DNA from: Pseudomonas sp. MF4836
Lineage (GTDB): Bacteria > Pseudomonadota > Gammaproteobacteria > Pseudomonadales > Pseudomonadaceae
Length of the DNA stretch: 64,000 bases
Reading direction: 5' to 3'
Assembly: GCF_002018875.1 (NCBI RefSeq)
Contig: NZ_MVOL01000007.1
Span: 329,286-393,285 of the forward strand
The notes under the pieces are model-generated. The model was given only the letters and a program-made list of their open reading frames with translations. It had not been told where the DNA came from and ran no database searches. The translations under genes were made by a program, and so were the position numbers. How positions within the stretch are numbered: the stretch's first letter is position 1; each line of letters begins with the position of its first letter. Positions 7,524-16,502 of the stretch are shown one piece after another.

Positions 7524-9008
7524 CTACATCCAGCCGAGCCACTTCCACCAGGTGGCGGCAAACACCAGCATCAGCAGGTAGCCGACCAGGGTCACGATCA
7601 AGCCGACCTTGGCGAACTGGCGCGCGTTGAAGGTCTCGGTGCCCAGGCACACCATGTTCTGCGGGGCGTTGATCGGCAGGATAAACCCGTAGCTGACCAC
7701 AAAGCCCAGGAGCATGGTCATGCCCAGGCGGTTGAACTCGCCGGGCAGGGTCTGCAACACCGCGATCAGGATCGGCAGCAGCGCCGAGGTCAGGGCCGTG
7801 GCACTGGCAAAGCCCAGGTGAATCAGGATCAGGAACGCGGCAAGAATCGCGAACACCGCCAGCGCGCCCACCTGATCGAGCCCGGTATGGGTCACCACCT
7901 GCCCGCCCAGCCATTGCCCGGCGTGGGTGGTGAGCAGCGCCGAACCCAGGCTGATGCCGACCCCGAACACAATCACCGTGCCCCAGGGAATCCGCGACTG
8001 CACGTCCTTCCAGGTCATGATGCCGATCCGTGGCAGCAGCAGGATCACCAGCCCGGCATAGGTGGTGGAGGTGGTGTCGAAACTGTGCAGCTTGCCCTCG
8101 GTGGCCCAGGCCAGCAGCAACAGCAGCGACACGCTCAGCAGGCGTTTCTGCGGGCCGGTCATGGGGCCGATGTCTACCAGGGACTGGGCCACCGCTTCCT
8201 TGCCACCGGGGATGCTGTCGGTTTCCGGCGGCAGCAGCTTGAGCACCACCCACACCAGCACCACGGACATGATCAGCGCCCAGGGCGCCCCGGCGATCAG
8301 CCAGTCGAGCCAGCTCACCCGCTCGCCGAGCATCTTGTCCATAAAGCCCACGGTCAGCAGGTTCTGTGCGGCGGCGGTCTGGATCCCGACGTTCCAGATA
8401 CTGGTGCCCTGGGCCACCACGATCATCAGGCCGGCGGCGATATTGGAGCGCTTGTCGACGCCGAACGCGGCGATCACTCCCATCATGATCGGCACCACGC
8501 AGGCACTGCGCGCCGTGGCGCTGGGCACCAGCAGGCTGAGGAGGATGGTCACGGCGACCGCGCCCACCAGGATCAGCCGGGTGCTGGTGCCGACCCGGGT
8601 CAAGGTGATCAGGGCGATGCGCCGGTCGAGGCCGGTGTGGGTCATGGCGGCGGCAATGAACAGCGCGCCGGTGACCAGCGCCAGTGCCGAGTTGGAAAAC
8701 CCGGTCAGCGCCAGGCTGATGGCCGCCGAACTGCCGTAGATCTGCGTCGGGTCCTGCAGGGTCGGCGCGGTGCCGATCAGGAATGCCATCAGCGAAGTGA
8801 TCATGATTGCGCTGGCTTCGTACGACACCGCTTCGCTGATCCACACCACCACCGCGAAGGCGAGGATCGCCAGCATCCGCTGCCCCGCCACCGGCAGGTC
8901 GGCCGGCAGGGGCAGCAGCAACACCGTGACCATCGCCACCAGCGCGATCAACAGCCCAACCGGCAAGCGCACCGGGGTCTCGGGGGCTTGGGCAACAGGC
9001 GCATTCAT
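7524..9008 (-). CDS. DASS/SLC13-family sodium:carboxylate (anion) symporter
   Basis: The 494-residue protein has about a dozen hydrophobic helices and the two repeat halves of the divalent anion:Na+ symporter family. SNS-type substrate-loop motifs occur as TGFSNSALALVTG in the first half, with QGTSIWNVGIQT and LPINAPQNMVCLGTETFN at the equivalent loop regions. Family members move dicarboxylates, tricarboxylates or sulfate into the cell. The ATG at 9008 is preceded by AAGGA at good spacing and is preferred to a possible start 18 codons earlier. It is divergent from the chemoreceptor gene, with about 260 bp between them. The substrate cannot be read from the sequence. Confidence 0.85.
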   Translation of the reverse strand: MNAPVAQAPETPVRLPVGLLIALVAMVTVLLLPLPADLPVAGQRMLAILAFAVVVWISEAVSYEASAIMITSLMAFLIGTAPTLQDPTQIYGSSAAISLALTGFSNSALALVTGALFIAAAMTHTGLDRRIALITLTRVGTSTRLILVGAVAVTILLSLLVPSATARSACVVPIMMGVIAAFGVDKRSNIAAGLMIVVAQGTSIWNVGIQTAAAQNLLTVGFMDKMLGERVSWLDWLIAGAPWALIMSVVLVWVVLKLLPPETDSIPGGKEAVAQSLVDIGPMTGPQKRLLSVSLLLLLAWATEGKLHSFDTTSTTYAGLVILLLPRIGIMTWKDVQSRIPWGTVIVFGVGISLGSALLTTHAGQWLGGQVVTHTGLDQVGALAVFAILAAFLILIHLGFASATALTSALLPILIAVLQTLPGEFNRLGMTMLLGFVVSYGFILPINAPQNMVCLGTETFNARQFAKVGLIVTLVGYLLMLVFAATWWKWLGWM

Positions 9009-9268
9009 GGGCGGGTCCTTTTCGAAATTGACAGCTTTACAGCATGCCTGAGCCGTCGGCACAGGGCTTTGATAAAGGTCAAGCGCAAGGAAATGATCGG
9101 GCGTTAGGATCGAATAAAGCGCCCTTGACTGTCGCTTCGTTGAACGGCCGCAAACGGAGAAATATTTTTTTACATATCTACAGATTTTTCACTTATTTGA
9201 GATCACAGTGACATCAGCACGACAAGGAGTCGAAAGCGGCGGTATCACTCCAACCAGCAGGTGCTTTT

Positions 9269-10891
9269 ATGGTGACAAGAAATATTAGGCTGACTTCTAG
9301 GGCGCTGCTGAGCTTTGGCGCCATCTGTATGTTGTTGATCGGTATGGGGGCAATTGCACTGTGGAAGATGGGGCAGATACACGACGCAGCGGTCGACTTG
9401 CAATCCAACTGGCTGCCCAGCGTCAGGCAGGCCACGAAAATCGAATCGGCCACCCTGCGCGTGCGCCTGGAAGCCCTGCACTACATCACTGAAAATCCGG
9501 ACCAGAAAAGCGCCTCGCGCGACAAGCTCGACAGCCTCAAATCAACCCTGACCCAGGCCATCCGGGACTACGAGCCACTGGTTTCCAGCCCCGAAGAAAA
9601 AGCCAGCTACGAACGCGTCAAGCAAGGGGCCCAGGGCTACCTCGACAAACTCTCGATATTGATTGATTCCGGCACCCTCAACAGCGCCGAACAGGCCACC
9701 GCCTATGTCAACCAGGTCACGGTGCCGCTGGCCCTCGCCCTGCAAACCGCGGTCGATGAGCTGATTCAGGTCAACGAACGTGGGGCCGACCTCTCGGCAA
9801 CCCTGGCCGGCGATCAGTTCAACACCGGCATTACCCTGACGGCAGCGATCATCATCGTCGCGATCCTGATGACCATCCTGATTGCCACCCTGTTCACCAA
9901 AAGCATCACCCACCCGGTGCGCCTGTTGCTGGCGACCACCCAGAAAATCGCCGAAGGCGACCTGCGTGCCCAGGTCGAGGTCAGCGGCCAGGATGAACTC
10001 ACCGATTTGCAGAACTCGACCCAGGCCATGCTCGACAGCCTGAAATCGACCATCCGCCATATCGCCGACTCTTCGACCCAACTGGCCTCCGCAGCCGAGG
10101 AAATGAGCGCCATCACCCGCGAATCGAACGCCGGTATCCAGCAACAGAGCATGGAGACCGAACAGGCCGCCACCGCGGTCAACGAGATGACCGCCGCGGT
10201 TGAGGAAGTCGCCCGCAACGCGGTCTCCGCCTCACGCTCGACTCAGGACTCGGAACGCTCGGCAGGCCTGGGCAAGGAACGGGTCGACCAGACCATCCGC
10301 TCGATCGAAAAACTCACGGTTACCGTCGAAGGCACCCGGGTCGAGATGGCCGGCCTGGCGCAGCAGGCCCAGGACATCACCAAGGTGCTGGACGTGATTC
10401 GCGCCATTGCCGAACAGACCAACCTCCTGGCCCTCAACGCTGCGATCGAAGCCGCACGGGCCGGCGAACAGGGCCGCGGCTTCGCCGTGGTGGCGGATGA
10501 AGTGCGGGCCCTGGCCCATCGCACCCAGCTCTCGACCCAGGAAATCGAGCAAATGATCCAGGGCATCCAGGCCGGGTCGAGCAAAGCCATGCTGTCGATG
10601 CAGCAAAGCAGCCAGGACGCCAGCGAGACCCTGACCATTGCTCACGAGGCCGGCACCGCGATCACCCATATCGCCCATGCCATCAGCGAGATCAACGAAC
10701 GCAACCTGATGATCGCCACCGCCTCGGAGGAACAGGCACAGGTGGCACGCTCGGTGGACCAGAACCTGATGAGCATCCGCGACCTCTCGATGCAGAGTTC
10801 GTCGGCCGCCAGCCAGACCTCGATCGCCAGCAGCGAACTGTCCGGCCTGGCGGTCGGGCTGAACAAACTGGTAACACGGTTTTCCCTGTAA
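9269..10891 (+). CDS. Methyl-accepting chemotaxis protein
   Basis: The 540-residue chemoreceptor has a first membrane helix at about residues 10-30 and a periplasmic four-helix-bundle-like ligand domain at about 31-187. A second helix (about 188-208) leads to a HAMP domain starting near ITHPVRLLL and a long cytoplasmic coiled coil. The signalling tip is the nearly invariant EQTNLLALNAAIEAARAG, near residue 382. Candidate methylation sites (SSTQLASAAEEMSA and ATASEEQAQVA) flank it. There is no C-terminal NWETF-type pentapeptide. The sensed ligand is unknown. It is followed by an HD-GYP gene in the same direction, about 130 bp away. Confidence 0.92.
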   Translation: MVTRNIRLTSRALLSFGAICMLLIGMGAIALWKMGQIHDAAVDLQSNWLPSVRQATKIESATLRVRLEALHYITENPDQKSASRDKLDSLKSTLTQAIRDYEPLVSSPEEKASYERVKQGAQGYLDKLSILIDSGTLNSAEQATAYVNQVTVPLALALQTAVDELIQVNERGADLSATLAGDQFNTGITLTAAIIIVAILMTILIATLFTKSITHPVRLLLATTQKIAEGDLRAQVEVSGQDELTDLQNSTQAMLDSLKSTIRHIADSSTQLASAAEEMSAITRESNAGIQQQSMETEQAATAVNEMTAAVEEVARNAVSASRSTQDSERSAGLGKERVDQTIRSIEKLTVTVEGTRVEMAGLAQQAQDITKVLDVIRAIAEQTNLLALNAAIEAARAGEQGRGFAVVADEVRALAHRTQLSTQEIEQMIQGIQAGSSKAMLSMQQSSQDASETLTIAHEAGTAITHIAHAISEINERNLMIATASEEQAQVARSVDQNLMSIRDLSMQSSSAASQTSIASSELSGLAVGLNKLVTRFSL

Positions 10892-11020
10892 TCCGCCGCG
10901 AAGGAGTCGCCGCGCAGTAAATTTTCCAGGGACAAGAACGACCTGCAGCTTTAGCAGTCAGTGATCAGGTGCCGGCCCTATACCCGGCGCCTGACGCTGG
11001 ATGAAGGTGGGGGACGCACC

Positions 11021-12229
11021 ATGCTCAAACTCATATCGATCTCGCAGTTGCAGATGGGCATGTACATCCATCAGTTCTGCGGCTCATGGCTCGACCACTC
11101 GTTCTGGAAGGCCGGTTTCGTACTCGACAGCCCCCAGGATTACCAACGCCTGCAACACTCGAACCTGACGCGCCTGTGGATCGACTCGGCCAAGGGCCGC
11201 GACCTGCTGGAGCAGCTTCCCCAGACGAGCCCGGACAGCCTGCCCCCCGGCACAGGGCCGGACTCCGCGCCAGCCACGACCCGGGTGGCCATGGGCGAGG
11301 AAATCCAGCGCGCCCTCAAGCTCTGCGCCCATTCGAAAAAAGCGGTGATGGCGATGTTCCAGGAAGTGCGCCTGGGCAATGCCATTGAAATGCAGCAGGC
11401 CGAGGCGCTGGTGAACAGCATCTCCGACTCCCTGCTGCGCCACCCCAATGCCCTGATCAGCCTGGCGCGCCTGAAAAGCGCCGATGATTACACCTACATG
11501 CACTCGGTGGCGGTGTGCGCGCTGATGATTGCCGTCTCCCGCCAACTGCAACTGCCTGCGGAACAGATTCGCCAGGCCGGGATCGCCGGCCTGCTGCACG
11601 ATGTCGGCAAGCTGACCATCCCCGACAGCATCCTCAACAAGCCGGCCAAGCTCTCGGACAGCGAATTCGACCGGGTCAAGAATCACCCTGAAGCCGGGGG
11701 CCTGATCCTGCGTCAGTGCAACAGCGTCGATGCCCTGGTGCTCGACGTGTGCCTGCACCATCACGAAAAGATCGACGGCAGCGGGTATCCGCACCGCCTG
11801 GCGGGCGACCAGATCAGCCTGTTCGCCCAGATGGGCGCGGTGTGCGACGTGTATGACGCGGTGACCTCGAACCGCCCCTACAACCGGGGCTGGAACCCGG
11901 CCGAGGCGATCCACCGGATGTCGGGCTGGACCGGGCATTTCGACCAGCGGGTGTTCCAGGCTTTTGTCAAAAGTGTCGGTATCTACCCGGTGGGTTCCCT
12001 GGTGCGCCTGCAAAGCGGGAGGCTGGGGATTGTCCTGGAGCAGCATCCGAGCGCGCTGCTGACGCCGAAGATCAAGGTGTTCTTCTCCACTCGCTCGAAC
12101 CTGCCGATTCCCCAGACCATCGTCGACCTGGCCCGGGCCCAGGGCCAGGAACGCATCATCGGCCGCGAAGCCCCCGAGGACTGGGACTTCAAGGACATCG
12201 ACCAGCTCTGGACCGGGGTCAGCGCCTGA
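11021..12229 (+). CDS. HD-GYP domain cyclic-di-GMP phosphodiesterase with DUF3391 N-terminus
   Basis: The 402-residue protein begins with a DUF3391-like region (about residues 1-125), followed by an HD-GYP domain. The metal-binding HD pair lies in LLHDVGKLTIPD near residue 193, and the diagnostic GYP lies in HHEKIDGSGYPHRL near residue 255. Downstream residues RPYNRGWNP are also typical. The family hydrolyses c-di-GMP to pGpG or GMP and so lowers adhesion signals. The ATG is preceded by GGTGGGGG; an in-frame GTG 60 bp upstream is possible but has no better signal. It converges on bkdR with only 6 bp between the stop codons. Confidence 0.9.
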   Translation: MLKLISISQLQMGMYIHQFCGSWLDHSFWKAGFVLDSPQDYQRLQHSNLTRLWIDSAKGRDLLEQLPQTSPDSLPPGTGPDSAPATTRVAMGEEIQRALKLCAHSKKAVMAMFQEVRLGNAIEMQQAEALVNSISDSLLRHPNALISLARLKSADDYTYMHSVAVCALMIAVSRQLQLPAEQIRQAGIAGLLHDVGKLTIPDSILNKPAKLSDSEFDRVKNHPEAGGLILRQCNSVDALVLDVCLHHHEKIDGSGYPHRLAGDQISLFAQMGAVCDVYDAVTSNRPYNRGWNPAEAIHRMSGWTGHFDQRVFQAFVKSVGIYPVGSLVRLQSGRLGIVLEQHPSALLTPKIKVFFSTRSNLPIPQTIVDLARAQGQERIIGREAPEDWDFKDIDQLWTGVSA

Positions 12230-12235
12230 CGCGGC

Positions 12236-12721
12236 TCAGGCCAGGGTCAAGCCGTTGGCCGGCAGCGGCAGCGCAGTTTTGTAGCGCACCTGCTTGAGGG
12301 CAAAGCTGGAGCGGATATTGGCCACGCCAGGGACTTTGGTCAGGAAGTCCATCATGAAGCGCTCCAGGGCCTGGATGGTCGGGACCAGCACCCGGATCAG
12401 GTAGTCCGGGTCGCCGGCCATCAAGTAGCACTCCATCACCTCGGGGCGGTCGGAGATCGCCTCCTCGAACTGCTGCAGCGCCTCCTCCACCTGCTTCTCC
12501 AGGCTGACGTGGATAAACACATTGACGTGCAGCCCCAGCAGGTCGGCATCGAGCAGGGTCACTTGCTCGCGGATCAGCCCCAGCTCTTCCATGGCCTTGA
12601 CCCGGTTGAAGCAGGGAGTCGGCGACAGGTTGACCGAACGGGCGAGGTCGGCGTTGGTGATGCGGGCATTCTCCTGAAGGCTGTTGAGAATGCCGATATC
12701 GGTACGATCCAGTTTACGCAT
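12236..12721 (-). CDS. bkdR: BkdR, Lrp/AsnC-family activator of the bkd operon
   Basis: The 161-residue Lrp-type regulator has an N-terminal winged helix-turn-helix (residues 5-60: LDRTDIGILNSLQ, NARITNADLARSVNLS) and a C-terminal RAM/effector domain ending in ALKQVRYKTALPLPANG. It is extremely close to the known P. putida BkdR over its whole length. BkdR binds the bkdR-bkdA1 intergenic region and activates branched-chain keto-acid dehydrogenase expression in response to L-branched-chain amino acids. The ATG beginning MRKLDRTD is chosen because P. putida BkdR starts there. It is divergently transcribed from bkdA1, the arrangement known for this system. Confidence 0.95.
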   Translation of the reverse strand: MRKLDRTDIGILNSLQENARITNADLARSVNLSPTPCFNRVKAMEELGLIREQVTLLDADLLGLHVNVFIHVSLEKQVEEALQQFEEAISDRPEVMECYLMAGDPDYLIRVLVPTIQALERFMMDFLTKVPGVANIRSSFALKQVRYKTALPLPANGLTLA

Positions 12722-12916
12722 GAGACAAAACAACCTGTTTTTTGTGGTTATGCAGATTTTTTATCTGCAAATGACCTAAAGCGCAATGAAACACAGATAA
12801 ATATTCTCTTTGTCCCGGCCTATGATGTTTGTAGGACAAGATTTCCCCTACCCGGGGAATGACCGTCAGCTAGCGCGCCCAATACAAGAAATCCACAAGA
12901 TCGAGCGTAGAAAGCC
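12722..12916. promoter_or_regulatory. bkdR-bkdA1 divergent control region with inverted repeat
   Basis: This AT-rich 195-bp gap lies between the divergent activator and its target operon. It holds a perfect inverted repeat, TGCAGAT-TTTTT-ATCTGCA (12751-12769), and a nearby CAGATAAATATTCTCT (about 12795-12810) that loosely follows the E. coli Lrp consensus. BkdR is known to bind this intergenic region in P. putida; assigning these two motifs to BkdR is inference. The ribosome-binding site ahead of bkdA1 is weak. Confidence 0.6.
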
Positions 12917-14152
12917 ATGACCCAAGCGTATGAACCGCTACGCCTGCACGTTCCTGAACCCTCAGGCCGTCCCGGCTGCAAGACCGACTTCACCTACCTG
13001 CGCCTGAACGACGCAGGCCTGATGCGCAAACCCCCCATCGACGTAGAACCTGCCGAAACCGCGGACCTGGCCCGTGGCCTGATTCGTGTGCTCGACGATC
13101 AGGGCAACGCCCTGGGCGAATGGGCCCAGAACGTACCCGTGGAGATCCTGCGCAAGGGCATGCGTGCCATGCTCATGACGCGGATCTTCGATAACCGCAT
13201 GGTGGTTGCCCAGCGCCAGAAAAAAATGTCGTTCTACATGCAGAGCCTTGGCGAGGAAGCCATCGGCAGCGCCCAGGCCCTGGCCCTGAACATCGACGAC
13301 ATGTGCTTCCCCACCTATCGCCAGCAAAGCATCCTGATGGCCCGCGAAGTACCTCTGGTGGACCTGATCTGCCAGCTGCTGTCCAACGAGCGCGATCCGC
13401 TCAAGGGCCGCCAGTTGCCGATCATGTACTCGGTACGCGATCACGGTTTCTTCACCATTTCCGGCAACCTGGCCACCCAGTTCGTTCAGGGCGTGGGCTG
13501 GGGTATGGCCTCGGCGATCAAGGGCGACACCAAAATCGCCTCGGCCTGGATCGGCGACGGCGCCACCGCTGAATCCGACTTCCACACCGCCTTGACCTTC
13601 GCCCACGTGTACCGCGCGCCGGTGATCCTCAACGTGGTCAACAACCAGTGGGCAATCTCGACCTTCCAGGCCATTGCCGGTGGCGAAGCGACCACCTTTG
13701 CCGGACGCGGCGTGGGTTGCGGCATCGCCTCCCTGCGGGTCGACGGCAACGATTTCATCGCGGTCTACGCCGCCTCCGCCTGGGCTGCCGAGCGCGCCCG
13801 GCGCAACCTCGGCCCGACCTTGATCGAGTGGGTCACCTACCGTGCCGGCCCGCACTCCACTTCCGATGATCCGTCCAAGTACCGGCCGGCCGATGACTGG
13901 AGCCACTTCCCCCTGGGCGACCCGATCGTGCGTCTCAAGCAGCACCTGATCCGCATCGGCCAGTGGTCGGAAGAAGAACACAGCGCCGTCAGCGCCGAAC
14001 TGGAAGCCCAGGTGATCGCCGCGCAGAAAGAAGCCGAGCAGTACGGCACCCTCGCCGGCGGGCAGACGCCCAGCGCCGCGACCATGTTCGAGGATGTCTA
14101 CAAGGACATGCCCGAGCACCTCAAGCGCCAACGCCAGCAACTGGGGATCTGA
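12917..14152 (+). CDS. bkdA1: 2-oxoisovalerate dehydrogenase E1 alpha subunit
   Basis: The 411-residue E1-alpha subunit of the branched-chain 2-oxo acid dehydrogenase complex pairs with BkdA2 to decarboxylate the 2-oxo acids of Val, Leu and Ile. The thiamine-diphosphate motif starts at GDGATAESDFHTAL near residue 213 and closes about 30 residues later at VVNNQWAIS. The phosphorylation-loop region YRAGPHSTSDDPS of E1-alpha is also present. Length agrees with P. putida BkdA1 (about 410). It is the first gene of the operon, divergent from bkdR, and its stop codon lies 1 bp before the bkdA2 start. Confidence 0.96.
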   Translation: MTQAYEPLRLHVPEPSGRPGCKTDFTYLRLNDAGLMRKPPIDVEPAETADLARGLIRVLDDQGNALGEWAQNVPVEILRKGMRAMLMTRIFDNRMVVAQRQKKMSFYMQSLGEEAIGSAQALALNIDDMCFPTYRQQSILMAREVPLVDLICQLLSNERDPLKGRQLPIMYSVRDHGFFTISGNLATQFVQGVGWGMASAIKGDTKIASAWIGDGATAESDFHTALTFAHVYRAPVILNVVNNQWAISTFQAIAGGEATTFAGRGVGCGIASLRVDGNDFIAVYAASAWAAERARRNLGPTLIEWVTYRAGPHSTSDDPSKYRPADDWSHFPLGDPIVRLKQHLIRIGQWSEEEHSAVSAELEAQVIAAQKEAEQYGTLAGGQTPSAATMFEDVYKDMPEHLKRQRQQLGI

Positions 14153-14153
14153 C

Positions 14154-15212
14154 ATGAACGATCACAACACCTCTATCCAGTTGGAAACCGCCATGACCAC
14201 GACCACCATGACCATGATCCAGGCCCTGCGCTCGGCCATGGATGTGATGCTTGAGCGTGACGACAACGTCGTGGTGTTCGGCCAGGACGTGGGCTACTTC
14301 GGTGGCGTGTTCCGTTGCACCGAAGGCCTGCAGAACAAATACGGCACCTCGCGGGTGTTCGACGCCCCAATCTCCGAAAGCGGGATTGTCGGCGTGGCGG
14401 TGGGCATGGGTGCCTACGGCCTGCGTCCGGTGGCGGAAATCCAGTTTGCCGACTATGTGTACCCGGCCTCGGACCAGATCATCTCCGAAGCGGCGCGCCT
14501 GCGTTATCGCTCGGCCGGTGAGTTCACCGCGCCCCTGACCCTGCGCATGCCTTGCGGCGGCGGCATCTACGGTGGCCAGACCCACAGCCAGAGTATCGAG
14601 GCGGTGTTCACCCAGGTCTGCGGCCTGCGCACCGTGATGCCGTCCAACCCGTACGACGCCAAGGGCCTGTTGATCGCCTCGATCGAAAACGATGACCCGG
14701 TGATTTTCCTCGAGCCCAAGCGCCTGTACAACGGCCCGTTCGACGGCCACCACGACCGCCCGGTAACCCCCTGGTCGAAACACCCGGCCGCGCAAGTCCC
14801 GGACGGCTACTACACGGTGCCGCTGGACGTCGCCGCCATCACCCGCCCAGGCAAGGATGTGACCATCCTCACCTACGGCACCACGGTCTATGTGTCGCAA
14901 GTGGCGGCCGAGGAAAGCGGGGTCGACGCTGAAGTCATCGACCTGCGCAGCCTGTGGCCGCTGGACCTGGAAACCATCGTCAACTCGGTGAAGAAAACCC
15001 GCCGCTGCGTGATCGTCCACGAAGCCACCCGCACCTGCGGTTTTGGTGCCGAGCTGGTGGCCCTGGTGCAGGAACACTGCTTCCACTACCTAGAAGCGCC
15101 GATCGAACGCGTCACCGGTTGGGACACCCCCTACCCGCACGCGCAAGAGTGGGCGTATTTCCCTGGCCCGTCCCGAGTGGGCGCGGCTTTGCATCGGGTC
15201 ATGGAGGTCTGA
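14154..15212 (+). CDS. bkdA2: 2-oxoisovalerate dehydrogenase E1 beta subunit
   Basis: The 352-residue E1-beta subunit is a transketolase-like protein with the conserved VVVFGQDVGYFGGVFR, APISESGIVG and RMPCGGGIYGG segments, and a C-terminal transketolase domain (VDAEVIDLRSLWPLD). It forms the alpha2-beta2 E1 with BkdA1. The start MNDHNTSIQLETAM matches the P. putida start; a longer in-frame reading begins inside bkdA1 and is rejected. The TGA stop of bkdA2 is followed without a gap by the ATG of bkdB. Confidence 0.96.
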   Translation: MNDHNTSIQLETAMTTTTMTMIQALRSAMDVMLERDDNVVVFGQDVGYFGGVFRCTEGLQNKYGTSRVFDAPISESGIVGVAVGMGAYGLRPVAEIQFADYVYPASDQIISEAARLRYRSAGEFTAPLTLRMPCGGGIYGGQTHSQSIEAVFTQVCGLRTVMPSNPYDAKGLLIASIENDDPVIFLEPKRLYNGPFDGHHDRPVTPWSKHPAAQVPDGYYTVPLDVAAITRPGKDVTILTYGTTVYVSQVAAEESGVDAEVIDLRSLWPLDLETIVNSVKKTRRCVIVHEATRTCGFGAELVALVQEHCFHYLEAPIERVTGWDTPYPHAQEWAYFPGPSRVGAALHRVMEV

Positions 15213-16499
15213 ATGGGCACGCACGTTATCAAGATGCCGGACATTGGCGAAGGCATCGCAGAAGTTGAACTCTCGGTCTGGCACGTGAAGGTGGGCGACC
15301 TGGTGGTCGAAGACCAGGTCCTGGCCGATGTCATGACCGACAAGGCGATGGTCGACATCCCCTCCCCGGTCCACGGCAAGGTGATTTCCCTGGGCGGTGT
15401 GCCCGGCGAAGTGATGGCGGTCGGCAGTATCCTGATCAGCATCGAAGTCGAGGGCGCGGGCAACTTCAAGGAGTCCAGCCAACCCGCGGTGCCTGCCAAG
15501 GCGCCAGCGGCTGAACAACCGGCGCCCCAGGCGGCGGCCCCTCAGGTGCAGGCCAAGCCAGCACCAGCGCCCGCCAGCGCTGCCGTCAGCCGTGCCGCCA
15601 ACCCGGCACCGGGGGCCCGGGATGCCGACGAGCGTCCGCTGGCTTCGCCGGCAGTGCGCAAACACGCGCTCGATGCCGGGATCCAGCTGCGCCTGGTCCA
15701 GGGCAGCGGCCCTGCCGGGCGCATCCTGCATGAAGACCTGGACGCCTATCTGGCCCAGGGTTCCCGTGCGGCCTCGACGCCGGCGGCGTATGCCCAGCGC
15801 CACGATGAAGAGCAGATCCCGGTGATCGGCATGCGCCGCAAGATCGCCCAGCGCATGCAGGACGCCACCCAGCGTGCCGCCCACTTCAGTTATGTCGAGG
15901 AAATCGACGTCACCGCCGTGGAAGAGCTGCGCGCCCACCTCAATGAAAAGCACGGCGCCAGCCGCGGCAAGCTGACCTTGTTGCCGTTCCTGGTGCGAGC
16001 CATGGTCGTGGCCCTGCGTGACTTCCCGCAGATCAATGCGCGCTACGACGACGAAGCCCAGGTCATCACCCGCCTCGGCGCGGTGCATGTCGGCGTCGCC
16101 ACCCAGAGCGACATCGGCTTGATGGTGCCGGTGGTCAAGCATGCCGAGGCTCGCAGCCTGTGGGACAGCGCCGCGGAAATCGCGCGCCTGGCCAACGCCG
16201 CGCGCACCGGCAAGGCCGCCCGCGATGAGTTGTCCGGTTCGACCATTACCCTGACCAGCCTCGGCGCGTTGGGCGGAATTGTCAGCACACCGGTGCTGAA
16301 CCTGCCGGAAGTGGCGATTGTCGGGGTCAACAAAATCGTTGAACGGCCCATGGTCATCAAGGGCCAGGTGGTGATTCGCAAGATGATGAACCTCTCCAGC
16401 TCGTTCGATCACCGGGTGGTCGATGGCATGGACGCGGCGCAATTCATCCAGGCCATTCGCGGCCTGCTCGAACAACCCGCCACCCTGTTTGTGGAGTAA
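15213..16499 (+). CDS. bkdB: Branched-chain 2-oxo acid dehydrogenase E2 (dihydrolipoyl transacylase)
   Basis: The 428-residue E2 core has one lipoyl domain (residues about 4-78) with the lipoylated Lys44 in VMTDKAMVDIP, then an Ala/Pro-rich hinge (about 90-135). A peripheral-subunit-binding domain follows (LASPAVRKHALDAG to LHEDLDAYL). The C-terminal catalytic acyltransferase carries the His-Asp motif in SFDHRVVDGMDAAQF. It transfers acyl groups to CoA, giving isobutyryl-, isovaleryl- or 2-methylbutyryl-CoA. The gene directly abuts bkdA2 and ends 3 bp before lpdV, so the four genes are one transcription unit. Confidence 0.96.
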   Translation: MGTHVIKMPDIGEGIAEVELSVWHVKVGDLVVEDQVLADVMTDKAMVDIPSPVHGKVISLGGVPGEVMAVGSILISIEVEGAGNFKESSQPAVPAKAPAAEQPAPQAAAPQVQAKPAPAPASAAVSRAANPAPGARDADERPLASPAVRKHALDAGIQLRLVQGSGPAGRILHEDLDAYLAQGSRAASTPAAYAQRHDEEQIPVIGMRRKIAQRMQDATQRAAHFSYVEEIDVTAVEELRAHLNEKHGASRGKLTLLPFLVRAMVVALRDFPQINARYDDEAQVITRLGAVHVGVATQSDIGLMVPVVKHAEARSLWDSAAEIARLANAARTGKAARDELSGSTITLTSLGALGGIVSTPVLNLPEVAIVGVNKIVERPMVIKGQVVIRKMMNLSSSFDHRVVDGMDAAQFIQAIRGLLEQPATLFVE

Positions 16500-16502
16500 G
16501 CA

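Noticed and set aside
7818..9107. Plus-strand frame of 429 residues across the anion transporter
   Set aside because: Gly/His/Gln-rich composition, antisense to a clear membrane-transporter gene.
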